Source: Ascoidea rubescens DSM 1968 (taxonomy: Eukaryota > Ascomycota > Saccharomycetes > Ascoideales > Ascoideaceae). Taken from it: 64,000 bases of DNA. The stretch is taken from assembly GCF_001661345.1 (NCBI RefSeq), contig NW_017962923.1, positions 124,001 through 188,000 on the forward strand. The letters run 5' to 3'. Under the pieces are notes generated by a model that made no database searches, was not told the origin of the DNA, and was given only the letters and a program-made list of their open reading frames with translations. Position numbers and translations under genes: made by a program. Positions 50,463-60,232 of the stretch are shown piece by piece; positions within the stretch are counted from its first letter, which is position 1; the number at the start of each line of letters is the position of its first letter.

Positions 50463-51649
50463 ATAGTAGTAGCAGTAGCAGTATTAAAAGTATTTGAAAT
50501 GATTTTATTTGTTGATAAATCATAAAAATAGTTATAACCATCAGATTTAAAAATTTTATTAATAATGATATCTTTTGTTCTATTGATAAAACGATCAACC
50601 CATCTTGAACCCACGTAATGCAAGGTAATAGTATTATTTTTAGTTGGCACAGGGTATTTTTTTAGATGTCTTTTAGCATGATTGGGTCTTTGTTCAATAA
50701 TTTCATCGACCATATAGTATAGTTGCAATTTTTTGATTGATTTTCCGTTATCAATTAAGGCTTTAATTTTATTTTTCAAGAGTAATTCCTCTTCATCTGT
50801 TAAAGATCTGTTATGAGTATGAGTAGATGAAGATAGATTTGGGGGGTTTTTGATGATGAGTTTTGGTAAATTTGTATGTGCATTATCATTTATAGCAGTG
50901 TTACAGGAGATAGAATTCTGGCTATTATTAATAATATTATTGTTATTATTGTTATTATTGTTATTATTGTTATTATTGTTATTATTGTTATTATTGTTAT
51001 TAGTTGTTGAGTTGAGCGGGTAGGTACAATTTGAAAAAGAGTAACTAGGATTAGTAAGAAATAGGGCAGAAGAAGCAGGTGTGACAACTGAAGAGGGATG
51101 TGGAGGTTGAACAAGAGGAATAGAAGGAGGAAAAGAAGTGGTAGGGGCAGTAGAAGCAATAGAAGCAGTAGAACACGAGCAAACAGAAGGAAGAGTGGTA
51201 GAAGTGGAGGTGGAGGCGGAGGTGGAAGTGGAGGAAGCCGAGGCAGAAACAGGAGCAGAAGTGTAGGAAGAACTGAAGTTGTAGTTGCAATTTTGATTGT
51301 AACCGGAGTTCAAGTTCAGATTGTGATGAGTGGGAGGAAGGGAGTGAGGATCGTATATATAGTTGCTCAGATTAAAACTGTATCGAAGGGGTAGATAAAG
51401 ATGAGAAAGGGAATTCGAGTCTAGAGAGTGATTGAAAGAGTTGTTGGGAGGAGGATCATGACTATAATTGGCGAAATTTGACCTAGCCAACAATAGTTTT
51501 TTCCTTGATAGACAAGTTCCTTTCTTGACTTGAAATTTCATCTCTATTTGCTTCCAAGTTGTTGAAGGGAATTTATCTTTATACTCTAAAGCCTGTTGAA
51601 TTCTAAACTCTCTCTTTGAGGCGTCAGCCTTGGAGTCCTTATCAGACAT
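49151..51649 (-). CDS. CENP-B/Tc5-type HTH DNA-binding protein
   Basis: This 832-aa protein has a psq-like helix-turn-helix at the N-terminus (FRIQQALEYKDKFPSTTWKQ, then MKFQVKKGTCLSRKK, residues 14-54). A second region, about 280-360, is LTDEEELLLKNKIKALIDNG...YYMVDEIIEQRPNHA...YVGSRWVDRFINRTKD and reads like the Tc5/CENP-B DNA-binding HTH ending in the usual VG-x-RW-x-x-RF. No DDE transposase core is visible, so it is probably a domesticated transposase-type transcription factor such as yeast Pdc2. Most of the rest is low complexity: Ser/Thr/Ala runs, three long Asn runs, a Thr run and an acidic DDDDNDEDDDNDD tract. Its start faces RSM24 across a GC-rich promoter. Confidence 0.68.
49795..49857. 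repeat. ATT triplet expansion (poly-Asn coding on minus strand)
   Basis: About 20 ATT units lie within the CENP-B-like gene and encode an Asn run on the minus strand. Confidence 0.9.
50309..50482. repeat. Complex ATT/AGT/ATG triplet array
   Basis: Interrupted ATT repeats with ATG and ACT variants run into about ten AGT units. On the minus strand they encode Thr runs followed by Asn, Asn-Ser and Asn-His runs of the CENP-B-like protein. Confidence 0.9.
50933..51003. repeat. TTATTG hexanucleotide repeat (poly-Asn coding on minus strand)
   Basis: TTATTG repeats alternate AAC and AAT Asn codons on the minus strand within the CENP-B-like gene, giving a third long Asn run. Confidence 0.88.
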
Positions 51650-52152
51650 TGTTGAGGCAGATTAAAGTAGAGCAGAAATAAATTGGAAGGAGGAGTAAAT
51701 ATATATGGAGGAAAAATGATGCACCAACCCTGAAAAATAGCAAGAAAGCAAAGCGAGGGCAGCAGGAGAAGCGACAGAAGCAAGAAAATGGGCCGAAGCA
51801 AGAGAAGCAGGAAAGAGAGAAGGAAAGGAGCGAAAAAAGAAAAGGCAGAAGTGAGAGAAGAAAAACAGAAGAACAATCGAAGGAAAGAAGAATATTTATA
51901 GCTGGCAGCGTTCGGCTGTTCCACCTTATTGAGGCCCGCTGGGGATTCGCAGAAGATGGAAGCTTGAAGTTTGAGCGCGGCCGCCCACGCAGGTAAGTTG
52001 TCCGACGCCGTTGCCGACCGGCAGGGTCCTGCGCCGACAGCCGTCTCGGTCACATGGCCGTTGCGTGCCCGGGGCTGCGCCGGGTCACGGGCACACGTGT
52101 CTTGGTGGGATGGAGAGGACGCAAAGCAGCGACACAGAGGAAGCAGAGGTAG
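51650..52152. promoter_or_regulatory. Divergent promoter, CENP-B-like gene / RSM24, with GC-rich island
   Basis: This 503-bp region includes a purine-rich tract (51740-51890, GAAGAAGCGA-like) and a GC-rich island (about 51930-52140) containing GCGGCCGC, repeated CCGG/GCCG motifs and a CACGTG at 52094-52099. Long spurious open frames cross the island on both strands. A GTAAGT occurs at 51992-51997, but no matching branch site and acceptor were convincing. Confidence 0.5.
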
Positions 52153-53256
52153 ATGCTGCAGACTCTCCACCAGCTGTCCGAGACAATGTCCACAAATATG
52201 GTTTTGCTGACTGTGCGCAGCGCCTTCGGTGTTCTGTCTTGCTCCTCTCTTTTTCTTGCCTCTTCCAGCGTCCGTTTTTACTCGGCTGCTGCTTCTGCTG
52301 CTTCTGCTGCTTCTGCCGATATTAACTACCAAGACCCAGAGCTATTGAGAGACCCCAAGAGGTGGATTCTGTCCCGATACACTTCTTCCCAGATCTTCGA
52401 ATTGTATCGTCATCGATACGCTCTTTTGAGTCATCAGTACACAAAATCTCAGGATGAGTTGGATGCTATATTGTATGCTTTCAAAAATCTAAAAGACCTG
52501 GACAGTCGTTGGTCTCCACAAATTATCAAAAAAATCTATAATTTGGACAATTCTCCCACAGACGGCGACGCTGCTCTTGAATACTACTTGGGCTCTTTTT
52601 CCTCTTCTAAAACTGACTTTACTTTGCCCAACTATAAGTATGATGAATACTCTTCTATTGCTACCACTCTAGTCGACCAACATCGCGATCTAAGATACTT
52701 CAACAGAGTTATTGCTTATGAGGCTCCCTTGCTAGCAAAATATAAAAAGCCTTATAAAAAGATGCATCCGGTCCAAAATCCAATAGTAATTAAATACAAT
52801 AAATGGATTGGTGAGGAAAACCATCCTCTAAACTCAAAGATATCAGTTTATATTGATTTGGATCCTTTTTTTAAAAATTTGAAATTCGACAAATATCAAA
52901 AACATAAATTCTTACTATTAATTTCTCAAAGATACAATTTCGATAAAAATCAGCTCAAATTTTCTTGTAATAAATTTTCAGATTCTTCCCAAAATGTTAA
53001 ATATTCTATTGACATTATTAAAAATTTAATCCGTCTATCAAAATCCGATCCTCAGCAACTTTATGATTTGCCCTTGGATAACAGATACTTTCTTGCTACA
53101 AAGCTCAGAAAACGTAAAAACCCTTTAAATATTGCTAAAGCCCATCCTTTCCCAGAAGAATGGAAAAGACTCGATCTTGCTCCAACTCCAAAGACAGATT
53201 TAATTAAACAATTTGCCGACACTTTTATTGGAAGACCTCAAGATTTTGTTGCTTAG
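52153..53256 (+). CDS. RSM24: Mitochondrial small-subunit ribosomal protein mS35
   Basis: This 367-residue protein matches the mS35 family (yeast Rsm24). The best block is KYNKWIGEENHPLNSKISVYIDL near 214-236, and the C-terminal NIAKAHPFPEEWKRLD is also typical. The N-terminus after Met-16 is a classic presequence (VLLTVRSAFGVLSCSSLFLA, then SSSVRFYSAAAS). The first ATG is 52153; ATGs at 52186 and 52198 are equally plausible starts, and the last gives the cleanest presequence. It is convergent with HMO1 (248 bp between stops), exactly as RSM24 and HMO1 are arranged in S. cerevisiae. Confidence 0.85.
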   Translation: MLQTLHQLSETMSTNMVLLTVRSAFGVLSCSSLFLASSSVRFYSAAASAASAASADINYQDPELLRDPKRWILSRYTSSQIFELYRHRYALLSHQYTKSQDELDAILYAFKNLKDLDSRWSPQIIKKIYNLDNSPTDGDAALEYYLGSFSSSKTDFTLPNYKYDEYSSIATTLVDQHRDLRYFNRVIAYEAPLLAKYKKPYKKMHPVQNPIVIKYNKWIGEENHPLNSKISVYIDLDPFFKNLKFDKYQKHKFLLLISQRYNFDKNQLKFSCNKFSDSSQNVKYSIDIIKNLIRLSKSDPQQLYDLPLDNRYFLATKLRKRKNPLNIAKAHPFPEEWKRLDLAPTPKTDLIKQFADTFIGRPQDFVA

Positions 53257-53504
53257 TTACTGTCGTGCTTGGTTACTTTGGGGCTTTATATAATTTTCCT
53301 TTATTGTTGCTTGGTTTTTTTATAAAATATGTAAATATTATTCAATAGTTTAAATTTATTATATACTATTATTTCTAATACTAATACTAAAAAATGAAAG
53401 AAAAAATGAAAAAAAAAATAAAAAAAAAAATAAAAAAATAAATTATGTAAAAGAATGCAAAATAATGGAAATCACAAAAACTCATGTCATTTGTTGATTA
53501 AACA

Positions 53505-54405
53505 CTACTCAACCTTTCTTCTTTTACTTCTTCTTGTTTTTCTATCTTTACTTGAAATTTCATCTGAAGAAAATTTTTCTAGAACTTCAATCTGTTGATC
53601 ACTCATCTCAGCATCTGAAGCTTGAAAAATTGAGTCATCAAGATCAATGTTTATCGTATGACTACTATCATCACTATCGTCGCTGCTGTCAATACTCTCA
53701 TTTTCCTCATTTTCCTCATGGTCTATATGAATAGTACGGCCAAAAGTATCATCCGCATTCTCAACGTTGCCCTTATCTACTTGTGAATTATCTGTTTTTA
53801 AAGAAACACTCTCATCATCAACATTTAAAGTAAGAAACTGAGATACACCACCACTAAGATATACTTCGGGAATTGAAATGTTTGAATAAGTTGAAGGAAT
53901 AGTATACGAGTCTTTATTGGCTAAATATTTGAGTTTTTCAGTTTGATAAAGAACAAAATGTTTGTTATATGCATCTTTCCATTTCAGTTTTTCAGTTTCT
54001 GGTAATTCACTCCATTTTGTAGAAACTAATTGAGTTACAACAATACTTGGTAATGTGTCTAAACCAGCTTTACGTCTTTCTAATTTTAATGCCTGTCTGA
54101 AAAAATTGCTAAAAGCAAAATATGCAGTTAATGGTTTTTTTGGAGCATTTGGATCTCTATCGATTCTTCTCTTTTTTAGCAATGTTTTTAGTGGAAGGAT
54201 GGTAGATGGAATATTTTTGGTTGAGTTTCTGGGTTTAATATTAGTTGGGACAGAAGATCTGCCATTTTTGTAAGCAATTTTGGAAGATCTAGGAGTTTTC
54301 CTATTTTTAGCACTGATACCATTATTATTATCTTTATTATCGTTATTATCATTGCTATCTTCATTGGTATTCTCATTATTATTGCTACTATTGTTACTAT
54401 TGTTG

Positions 54406-54436
<31 letters not shown>

Positions 54437-54974
54437 CTTTATTATCTTTATTATCTTTATTATCTTTATTATCTTTATTATCTTTGTTATTGTTATTGTT
54501 ATTGGTGGTTTGAGCAATAGAGCCAGAGATAACAGAAGAGTCATCAATATCACTTAGGACAGATTTATTGGCCAACGGTTTGGAAGATTTAGAAGATTTG
54601 GAAGATAGATTGTTGGGATGAGAATTAACGGTGGGAGACTTTGGGTTATGGGAATTGGAATTGGTATTTCCATTTTCGTCTAAAAGAAGAGAGTCAAAAG
54701 TTGCATGGAGAGCAGAGGAAGATTTTGCAAGAGAAGATAGAGAGTTAATCAAGGTTTTGACAACCAAGTCATTATCTGAATCGGGTTTGGAAACTGAAAT
54801 ATTATAAAACTCGATTGTGTTTGTTGCAACATTATTAGCAGCGTTGGACAATTCAAACAATGATGCGACCAACTAGGGGAGAATTGATGTTAGCAGTTGG
54901 CGAAAAAAAAGAGAAATAGAAACAGAACTTACAGCATCTTTCGAAAGCTTGAAGGCTAGTTGGTCGTGGGACAT
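53505..54974 (-). CDS. HMO1: HMG-box protein Hmo1, two exons
   Basis: Hmo1 is an abundant HMGB-type chromatin protein at rDNA and ribosomal-protein promoters. Exon 1 (54933-54974) encodes MSHDQLAFKLSKDA. An intron of 60 bp (54873-54932, minus strand) follows, with donor GTAAGT, branch-like TGCTAAC and acceptor CTAG. Exon 2 (53505-54872) then continues in phase as LVASLFELSNAANNVA. Joined, this aligns with S. cerevisiae Hmo1 (SAKDSLVSSLFELSKAANQ). Exon 2 also has a good HMG box (about residues 240-310: RIDRDPNAPKKPLTAYFAFS, SELPETEKLKWKDAY). The total is 469 aa against 246 in S. cerevisiae, mostly through a disordered Asn/Lys/Asp linker with a KDN repeat (54405-54495) and an acidic tail ending RRSKRRKVE. 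The typical Lys-rich Hmo1 tail is much shorter here. Confidence 0.9.
54405..54495. repeat. TTATCTTTA repeat (Asn-Lys-Asp coding on minus strand)
   Basis: ATT triplets turn into six TTATCTTTA units, encoding Lys-Asp-Asn repeats after Asn runs in Hmo1. Confidence 0.88.
54873..54932 (-). other. Spliceosomal intron in HMO1
   Basis: This 60-bp intron reads GTAAGT at the donor, TGCTAAC at 54889-54895 as the branch site and CTAG at the acceptor, with the branch-to-acceptor distance about 18 nt. It falls after codon 14, in phase 0. Confidence 0.88.
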
Positions 54975-55361
54975 GGAAACTAAGGCAAAAGTCGAGCAGT
55001 GGGCAGTGAGCAGGACGCTTTCACGTTTGGCAGAAGAAGCAGATATAAAGCAGCAAAACACCTCCCTGAGTCTCTCGCCTCCCCTGGCGCTCGCACCTCT
55101 CCCAGGCAAATCTTTTGCCTGGTGCCTACCGCTTCCTACCCAGGCCACGTGATCTGCGCGGTCTGCTATTTGAACTACATCACTGGTATCAGTGTCATCA
55201 TGTGGTTGTATGCATATTGGACCAAATCCACCCTGCTGGTGCTTGGACGAGGCTTGCTCCATCCCATCCCTTGAATCTTCTTTTTGTTTTCTTTCTTCTC
55301 TTTCTTTATCATCTTCTGCCTCTCCTTCCTCTGCGTTTTCTTATTATTCTTTCTTCTGAAA
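54975..55361. promoter_or_regulatory. Divergent promoter HMO1 / AMS1 with GC-rich island
   Basis: This is a 387-bp spacer. The part from about 55000 to 55190 is GC-rich, with a CACGTG at 55146-55151. The part next to AMS1 is a T/C-rich tract (55275-55360), typical of yeast core promoters and untranslated leaders. Open frames crossing it have no ATG in a good position or lack family features. Confidence 0.5.
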
Positions 55362-58300
55362 ATGGTTTCCGAGTACGCCACAATCAACAACAATCCTGTT
55401 TTCAAACATGTCGACTCAATCTATGAAAACCGTTTAAGGCAGTTCTTTGATAATGGCCAATATAGAGATTTCAATTTGCCTAAGTTTATGGATTATCAAA
55501 CTTCCTCAGACTGTATTTCTTTGAGAGTTCACTCTGTAGCAAATAATGCTCGTCCTTTATTCAAAGATATTATACCTGATTTGAAAGATGAGGACTGGTC
55601 TTCCTCAAAAGTCGGTGATAAATTTGGTCCCTCTTGGGCCACTTTTTGGTTTAAAATCGAAGCAACCTTGCCTTCAAATTGGCTTGTCGATTATATCAAT
55701 AACCCAAATATTCATTCTGATCAAATTTGGTTCAGATGGGACTCTCAAAATGAAGGTTTAATTTATGATCAATATGGAACTCCCTTGCAAGCTCTAACTG
55801 GAAATGGTGAAAGAATTGATTATATTGTACCCAAATCTTGGTATTCCTCTAATAATACTTTCAAATTTTATCTTGAAATGGCCTGTAATGGCATGTTTGG
55901 TAACGGTGAACCAACTAACTCAAATAACCACTTTTCTTTAAATACTTGCCAACTAGTTATTCCAAATTTGCAATGTAGAGCTTTATATCATGATTTTCAT
56001 GAAATTGCTGACGCTGCAAGAGAATTTCCTTCAGATTCATGGCAAAAACATCAGGCAAGAAAATTAGCGAATCAAATTATGAATACTTTTGATCCCAACA
56101 ACCCAGACTACTCGATTAGTCTATCTAGAAATTTGGCCAAATCCTTTCTCGGTAATGACATTGATTCTTCCAAAGTTTTTACCTTGAATGACACTATCAA
56201 TTTCAAAAAAATTGAAGTTTTCAATTTTGGTAATTGCCATATCGATACTGCTTGGTTATGGCCCTTTGCTGAATCAAGAAGAAAAATTGTTCGATCTTGG
56301 ACCACTCAATTAAATTTAATCGAAAGATACCCTGAATACATATTTGTTGCTTCTCAAATGCAACAGTTTAAATGGTTAAAAGAAGATCATCTCATTATTT
56401 TTAATCAAATCAAATCAAATTTGGATAGATTTATTCCCATTGGCGGTACCTGGGTTGAAAATGATACTAATTTACCTGCATCTGAATCTCTTGCAAGACA
56501 ATTTTTAAAAGGACAATTTTTTTTGAAACAAAATTTTGATTTTTATTCAAAAACTTTTTGGCTACCGGATTCTTTTGGCTACTCCTCTCAATTACCCCAA
56601 CTTTGCCAACTCTCTAAAATATCAAGATTTTTGACTCAAAAACTATCCTGGAATAATATTAATACTTTTCCTTTAACAACTTTCAACTGGGTCGCTTTGG
56701 ATGGCTCTCAAATTTTAGCACACATGCCTCCTAATAACACATACACTTCAGCTGCTAATTTTGGCGATATTAAAAGATCTCTTCACCAACACAAAAACTT
56801 GGCTTACTCCGTCAAGTCGATGCATTTGGCTGGCCATGGTGATGGTGGTGGAGGCTGTACTCCCGAAATGTTAGAAAGAATCCGTCGTTGCAGAGGAATA
56901 GCCAACACTTCTGGTGAGTTGCCTTATGTTCATTCTGGTATATCAATTGATAAATTTTATGATTTAATATTAGACGAAACAAAAAACGGAAAGGAATTGC
57001 CTTCTTGGGTTGGTGAGTTATATTTTGAGTTTCATAGAGGTACTTACACAACTCAGTCTGATGTTAAAAATTTTATGCGATGGGTGGAAACAAATTTGCA
57101 CTCTTTAGAGTATTTGTCAACATTAGCAAGCTTATTTTCTAAATCATATATTTTTCCAGCAAAACAGATCTCGGATTTGTGGGAAAACGTTTTGTTATGT
57201 CAATTTCATGATGTTTTGCCTGGCACTTGTATCGAACTTGTTTATTCAGATGAGGTCAAACCAATGCTTAGTAAATGCATAAGAAAAACTGAAAAATTGA
57301 TTTTCACTGCTTTAACTTCGTTAGGTATTAAACAATTTCCAACAAAAAAAACTTTTGAGAATGACAATCATTTAAACTATGAGATTTCTATAATTTATGA
57401 AAAATTGGTAAATCGAGCTTTTTGGTTAATAAATACTTATCCTTGGAATGTTTCAGAAATCGTCAAGATACCAAAATTATCAAAACTATTTTTGAACGAA
57501 AACCAAAAAACATTAAAAGAGAAACCTAACTTTTATTCCAAATTATCGTTTATTCAAGAAGGAAGATATGAAAACGATTACGTTTTATTTCAATCGTTAC
57601 CAGATAATCATTCAATATTAGCGCCATTGACAGAAAAAATCAATGCGGAAGTTAAATTGTTTGATTTGGATGATTATTTTGTTTTAGATAACTCATTGCT
57701 AAAAATTGAGATTTCAAAAAGTACAGGAGTAATTACAAGCATTATTGATAAAACTTATAATGACAAAGAATTTCTTGATATTAAAACTGGTAAAAATAAA
57801 ACAGGAGCAAACCAATTTGTAATTTTACAAGATACTCCGTTATCATGGCAAGCATGGGATACCGAATTATTTTCATTGGAAAAAATTGTTAACTTAAATG
57901 CGAATAAAGTCGAAATTTATGAACAAGGACCATTGATCACAACGATTAGGGTGTCGATTGTAATTAATGAAAAAACAAATTCATGGTTAAATTCATACAT
58001 TTCCTTAAATGCAAATTCGAAATTGATTAATATTGAGAACGAGTGTGATTGGCATGAGAATTGTAGGTTTTTGAAAGTTGAGTTTCCTGTGGATATACAC
58101 AATTCTTACTGCTCTTATGAAACTCAATTTGGCATTACAACAAGACCAACGAATTATAACACATCTTATGAAGTTGCTAAATTTGAAACTTGCTGTCATA
58201 AATTTGTGGATTACAGTGATTTTACTGGAGGGGTTTCTATTTTTAATAATAACAAGTATGGATTTTCTACACATGGAAATTTAATGAGACTATCATTATT

Positions 58301-59012
58301 AAGGTCACCTAAAAGCCCCGATGAGCATGCTGATATGGGAAAACATTTTTTCAAGTATGGAATTTTTCCTCACAAAGGTGGAATTAATGGCGAGGTTGTT
58401 AGAAATAGTTTTAACTTTAACACTAGATTTTGGAAAAGTGACGATAATGAAGATTATTACAAAATCTGCAAGTTTACCAATCGCATTAGTAATGAAGAAG
58501 ACTATAGAATTGAACAAACAGGATTTGGTAGTTGTGTTTTACTTGAAAATATCCACGAATTCAATAAAGAGTTTTTTAATTTTATTAGTTTAGAAAATGA
58601 TGAAGGTAATTTGATTTTAAGCAATATTAAAAGAGCTGAATTGGATTCAGATGTGTTTGTTGATTATAATTCCGAGGCACTGTATTCAGAAAAAACGATG
58701 AAACCATATCAGGCAAACCATCAGCAAAGCAAGTTTTTGTCATTTTCTAATTTAATTAGTAAAAACAACAATGTACAAGAAAACACAAAATCAGTTATTA
58801 TTAGGGTATATGATTCTTTGGGAGGTAAAAGTAAAGGTGTTATTGTGGTAAAGAAATTATTACCATTATTAAGAGTTTATAAAGTTAACAATTTAGAGGA
58901 GGACGTTGAAGTATTAGAATTTAGTAGTTCAACCGAAAATGATGAATATACTATTCAAATTGAGTTACGGGCGTTTGAAATTGCTGGGTATAGATTAGTT
59001 TTGGCTGTTTAG
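55362..59012 (+). CDS. AMS1: Vacuolar-type alpha-mannosidase (GH38)
   Basis: Ams1 degrades free oligomannosides in the vacuole and in S. cerevisiae is delivered by selective autophagy. The 1,216-aa protein shows the GH38 catalytic domain: NFGNCHIDTAWLWPFAESRR near 287-306 (zinc ligands His and Asp), YIFVASQMQQFKWLKE near 326-341, FWLPDSFGYSSQLPQL near 398-413 (nucleophile Asp) and LCQFHDVLPGTCIELVYSD near 611-629 (zinc ligand His). There is no signal peptide at the chosen start (MVSEYATINN), in line with cytoplasmic synthesis. The hydrophobic upstream reading frame has no ATG and is a T-rich leader. It is about 130 residues longer than S. cerevisiae Ams1. Confidence 0.95.
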   Translation: MVSEYATINNNPVFKHVDSIYENRLRQFFDNGQYRDFNLPKFMDYQTSSDCISLRVHSVANNARPLFKDIIPDLKDEDWSSSKVGDKFGPSWATFWFKIEATLPSNWLVDYINNPNIHSDQIWFRWDSQNEGLIYDQYGTPLQALTGNGERIDYIVPKSWYSSNNTFKFYLEMACNGMFGNGEPTNSNNHFSLNTCQLVIPNLQCRALYHDFHEIADAAREFPSDSWQKHQARKLANQIMNTFDPNNPDYSISLSRNLAKSFLGNDIDSSKVFTLNDTINFKKIEVFNFGNCHIDTAWLWPFAESRRKIVRSWTTQLNLIERYPEYIFVASQMQQFKWLKEDHLIIFNQIKSNLDRFIPIGGTWVENDTNLPASESLARQFLKGQFFLKQNFDFYSKTFWLPDSFGYSSQLPQLCQLSKISRFLTQKLSWNNINTFPLTTFNWVALDGSQILAHMPPNNTYTSAANFGDIKRSLHQHKNLAYSVKSMHLAGHGDGGGGCTPEMLERIRRCRGIANTSGELPYVHSGISIDKFYDLILDETKNGKELPSWVGELYFEFHRGTYTTQSDVKNFMRWVETNLHSLEYLSTLASLFSKSYIFPAKQISDLWENVLLCQFHDVLPGTCIELVYSDEVKPMLSKCIRKTEKLIFTALTSLGIKQFPTKKTFENDNHLNYEISIIYEKLVNRAFWLINTYPWNVSEIVKIPKLSKLFLNENQKTLKEKPNFYSKLSFIQEGRYENDYVLFQSLPDNHSILAPLTEKINAEVKLFDLDDYFVLDNSLLKIEISKSTGVITSIIDKTYNDKEFLDIKTGKNKTGANQFVILQDTPLSWQAWDTELFSLEKIVNLNANKVEIYEQGPLITTIRVSIVINEKTNSWLNSYISLNANSKLINIENECDWHENCRFLKVEFPVDIHNSYCSYETQFGITTRPTNYNTSYEVAKFETCCHKFVDYSDFTGGVSIFNNNKYGFSTHGNLMRLSLLRSPKSPDEHADMGKHFFKYGIFPHKGGINGEVVRNSFNFNTRFWKSDDNEDYYKICKFTNRISNEEDYRIEQTGFGSCVLLENIHEFNKEFFNFISLENDEGNLILSNIKRAELDSDVFVDYNSEALYSEKTMKPYQANHQQSKFLSFSNLISKNNNVQENTKSVIIRVYDSLGGKSKGVIVVKKLLPLLRVYKVNNLEEDVEVLEFSSSTENDEYTIQIELRAFEIAGYRLVLAV

Positions 59013-59415
59013 AAATTTAATCAATTATTGATTAATTGCTTTTTATTTTCTTTTTATTTAAGTTTTATTTTTTTTTATTTAAGTTTTATTTTCTCTTTAC
59101 TTATTTAACTGTCTTCAGATGTCTCAAGATCAAATCTTTAAAGAAACCTCTTGTTATACTTTTACATTATCAGGGCAGGACAGGACAGCTAAAGCCACTC
59201 GTGTGTAGGTCGGAATTGCCGGTTAATATTTCACAATCCTCTAGCCACAGTCCGAGCCCAGTTGGGCGTTTCGCTGACGGAAAAGCAAAGGGCGAGGATC
59301 TGCCTCCGGATGGCTTTTGAACCTTTGTATCAACAGCTCTTAGCGGTTGGCTTTTGCAGCATTAGTAGAAGCAGATTTGTCTTTCATTGCAAGTGAATGA
59401 TAGGAGGCAACAATC
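59013..59415. promoter_or_regulatory. Spacer upstream of CSN7/9-like gene with a GC-rich inverted repeat
   Basis: In this 403-bp spacer, a block at 59180-59320 is less AT-rich. It contains nested inverted repeats: ATCCTC-ta-GCC (59236-59246) pairing with GGCGAGGAT (59291-59299), and inside it GCCCAGTTGGGC (59256-59267). It could be a structured RNA or only a promoter element. There is no CACGTG here. Confidence 0.4.
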
Positions 59416-60042
59416 ATGGAAAACGTTTTGGAAACAATATCTTTATCCTCTTCACCACATCAACTTAAATCTCAGATCATATCTCTACTTGAAGATTCAA
59501 GAACTTTTAACTTTAATGTTTTAAGGATCAATCCAATATTGCAAGCAAAACTAACTACTGACAATAAGAATTCTAACAATAGTTTAAAATACCTTAAAAC
59601 CTTGGAGTTGTTTTCTTTTGGCGCTTTTGAAGATTATTTTTACAATATCGACTATCAAAACTCAGAATTTATTCAGTTGTCCTTCAATGCCATAAACAAA
59701 TTAAAAGCGCTAACAGTTCTTAGAAGACTAGTGCATATTAATTCCAATCGAGTAAAATACAATCAATTAACTGGTCGAAGTTCACAGCAAGATTTTGATT
59801 ATGCTGAATTGGAAAGACATTTGATCTACTTGAAGTTCCAGAAATTAGTCGATCTCAAAATTGATTCGTTCAATCAAGAAATAAAAGTAAACAAGATTTT
59901 TTACAAAGAAGATATCAACTACAATCAGAATTTTCCTCATACCGACTGCAATCCCCAACCAGCTTCAATGGATGATTTGATTAAGCGTTTGATAGTTTTT
60001 AAACAAAATGTGTTAACACTTTCTACTTCGCTCTCATGCTAA
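59416..60042 (+). CDS. CSN9: PCI-domain protein, COP9 signalosome Csn7/Csn9-like
   Basis: This small protein (208 aa) resembles the Csn7 subunit of the COP9 signalosome, the cullin-deneddylating complex (Csn9 in S. cerevisiae). The winged-helix part of a PCI domain can be followed near residues 94-174: KLKALTVLRRLVHINSNRVK, YNQLTG, DYAELERHLIYLKFQKLVDL and FNQEIKVNKIF. This fits the Csn7 pattern of KLK-LT-L, a short loop, then ELE-LI-A---LI-GK-D. The N-terminal half (about 60-80, TLELFSFGAFEDY) matches the LLLFSYGTYKDY-type segment that precedes it. It is short for Csn7 but close to Csn9 (162 aa). CSN9 lies near NVJ3, RSM24 and HMO1 in S. cerevisiae, all in this window. Confidence 0.65.
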   Translation: MENVLETISLSSSPHQLKSQIISLLEDSRTFNFNVLRINPILQAKLTTDNKNSNNSLKYLKTLELFSFGAFEDYFYNIDYQNSEFIQLSFNAINKLKALTVLRRLVHINSNRVKYNQLTGRSSQQDFDYAELERHLIYLKFQKLVDLKIDSFNQEIKVNKIFYKEDINYNQNFPHTDCNPQPASMDDLIKRLIVFKQNVLTLSTSLSC

Positions 60043-60232
60043 TATGAAAAATCATTATATTTCTGCCATTACACTACCAATTTTAAACGTTTCCTTTTAC
60101 TTTCTTTATTTATGGATTTACAGCACGTGATATCTGACCAGCATTTCTTTCTTATCTGATTTTCGTAGCATGTGCTGCAACACAGTAAACACACATGATT
60201 ATTAATCATAAACAAAACATTTCACAAAATTA

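Noticed and set aside
51971-52332. Open frames through the GC-rich island upstream of RSM24, with a GTAAGT at 51992
   Set aside because: There is no matching branch site plus acceptor and no protein resemblance; the island simply lacks stop codons.
55284-55361. Hydrophobic N-terminal extension of AMS1 that looks like a signal peptide
   Set aside because: It has no ATG, is encoded by a T/C-rich leader tract, and Ams1 reaches the vacuole without a signal peptide.
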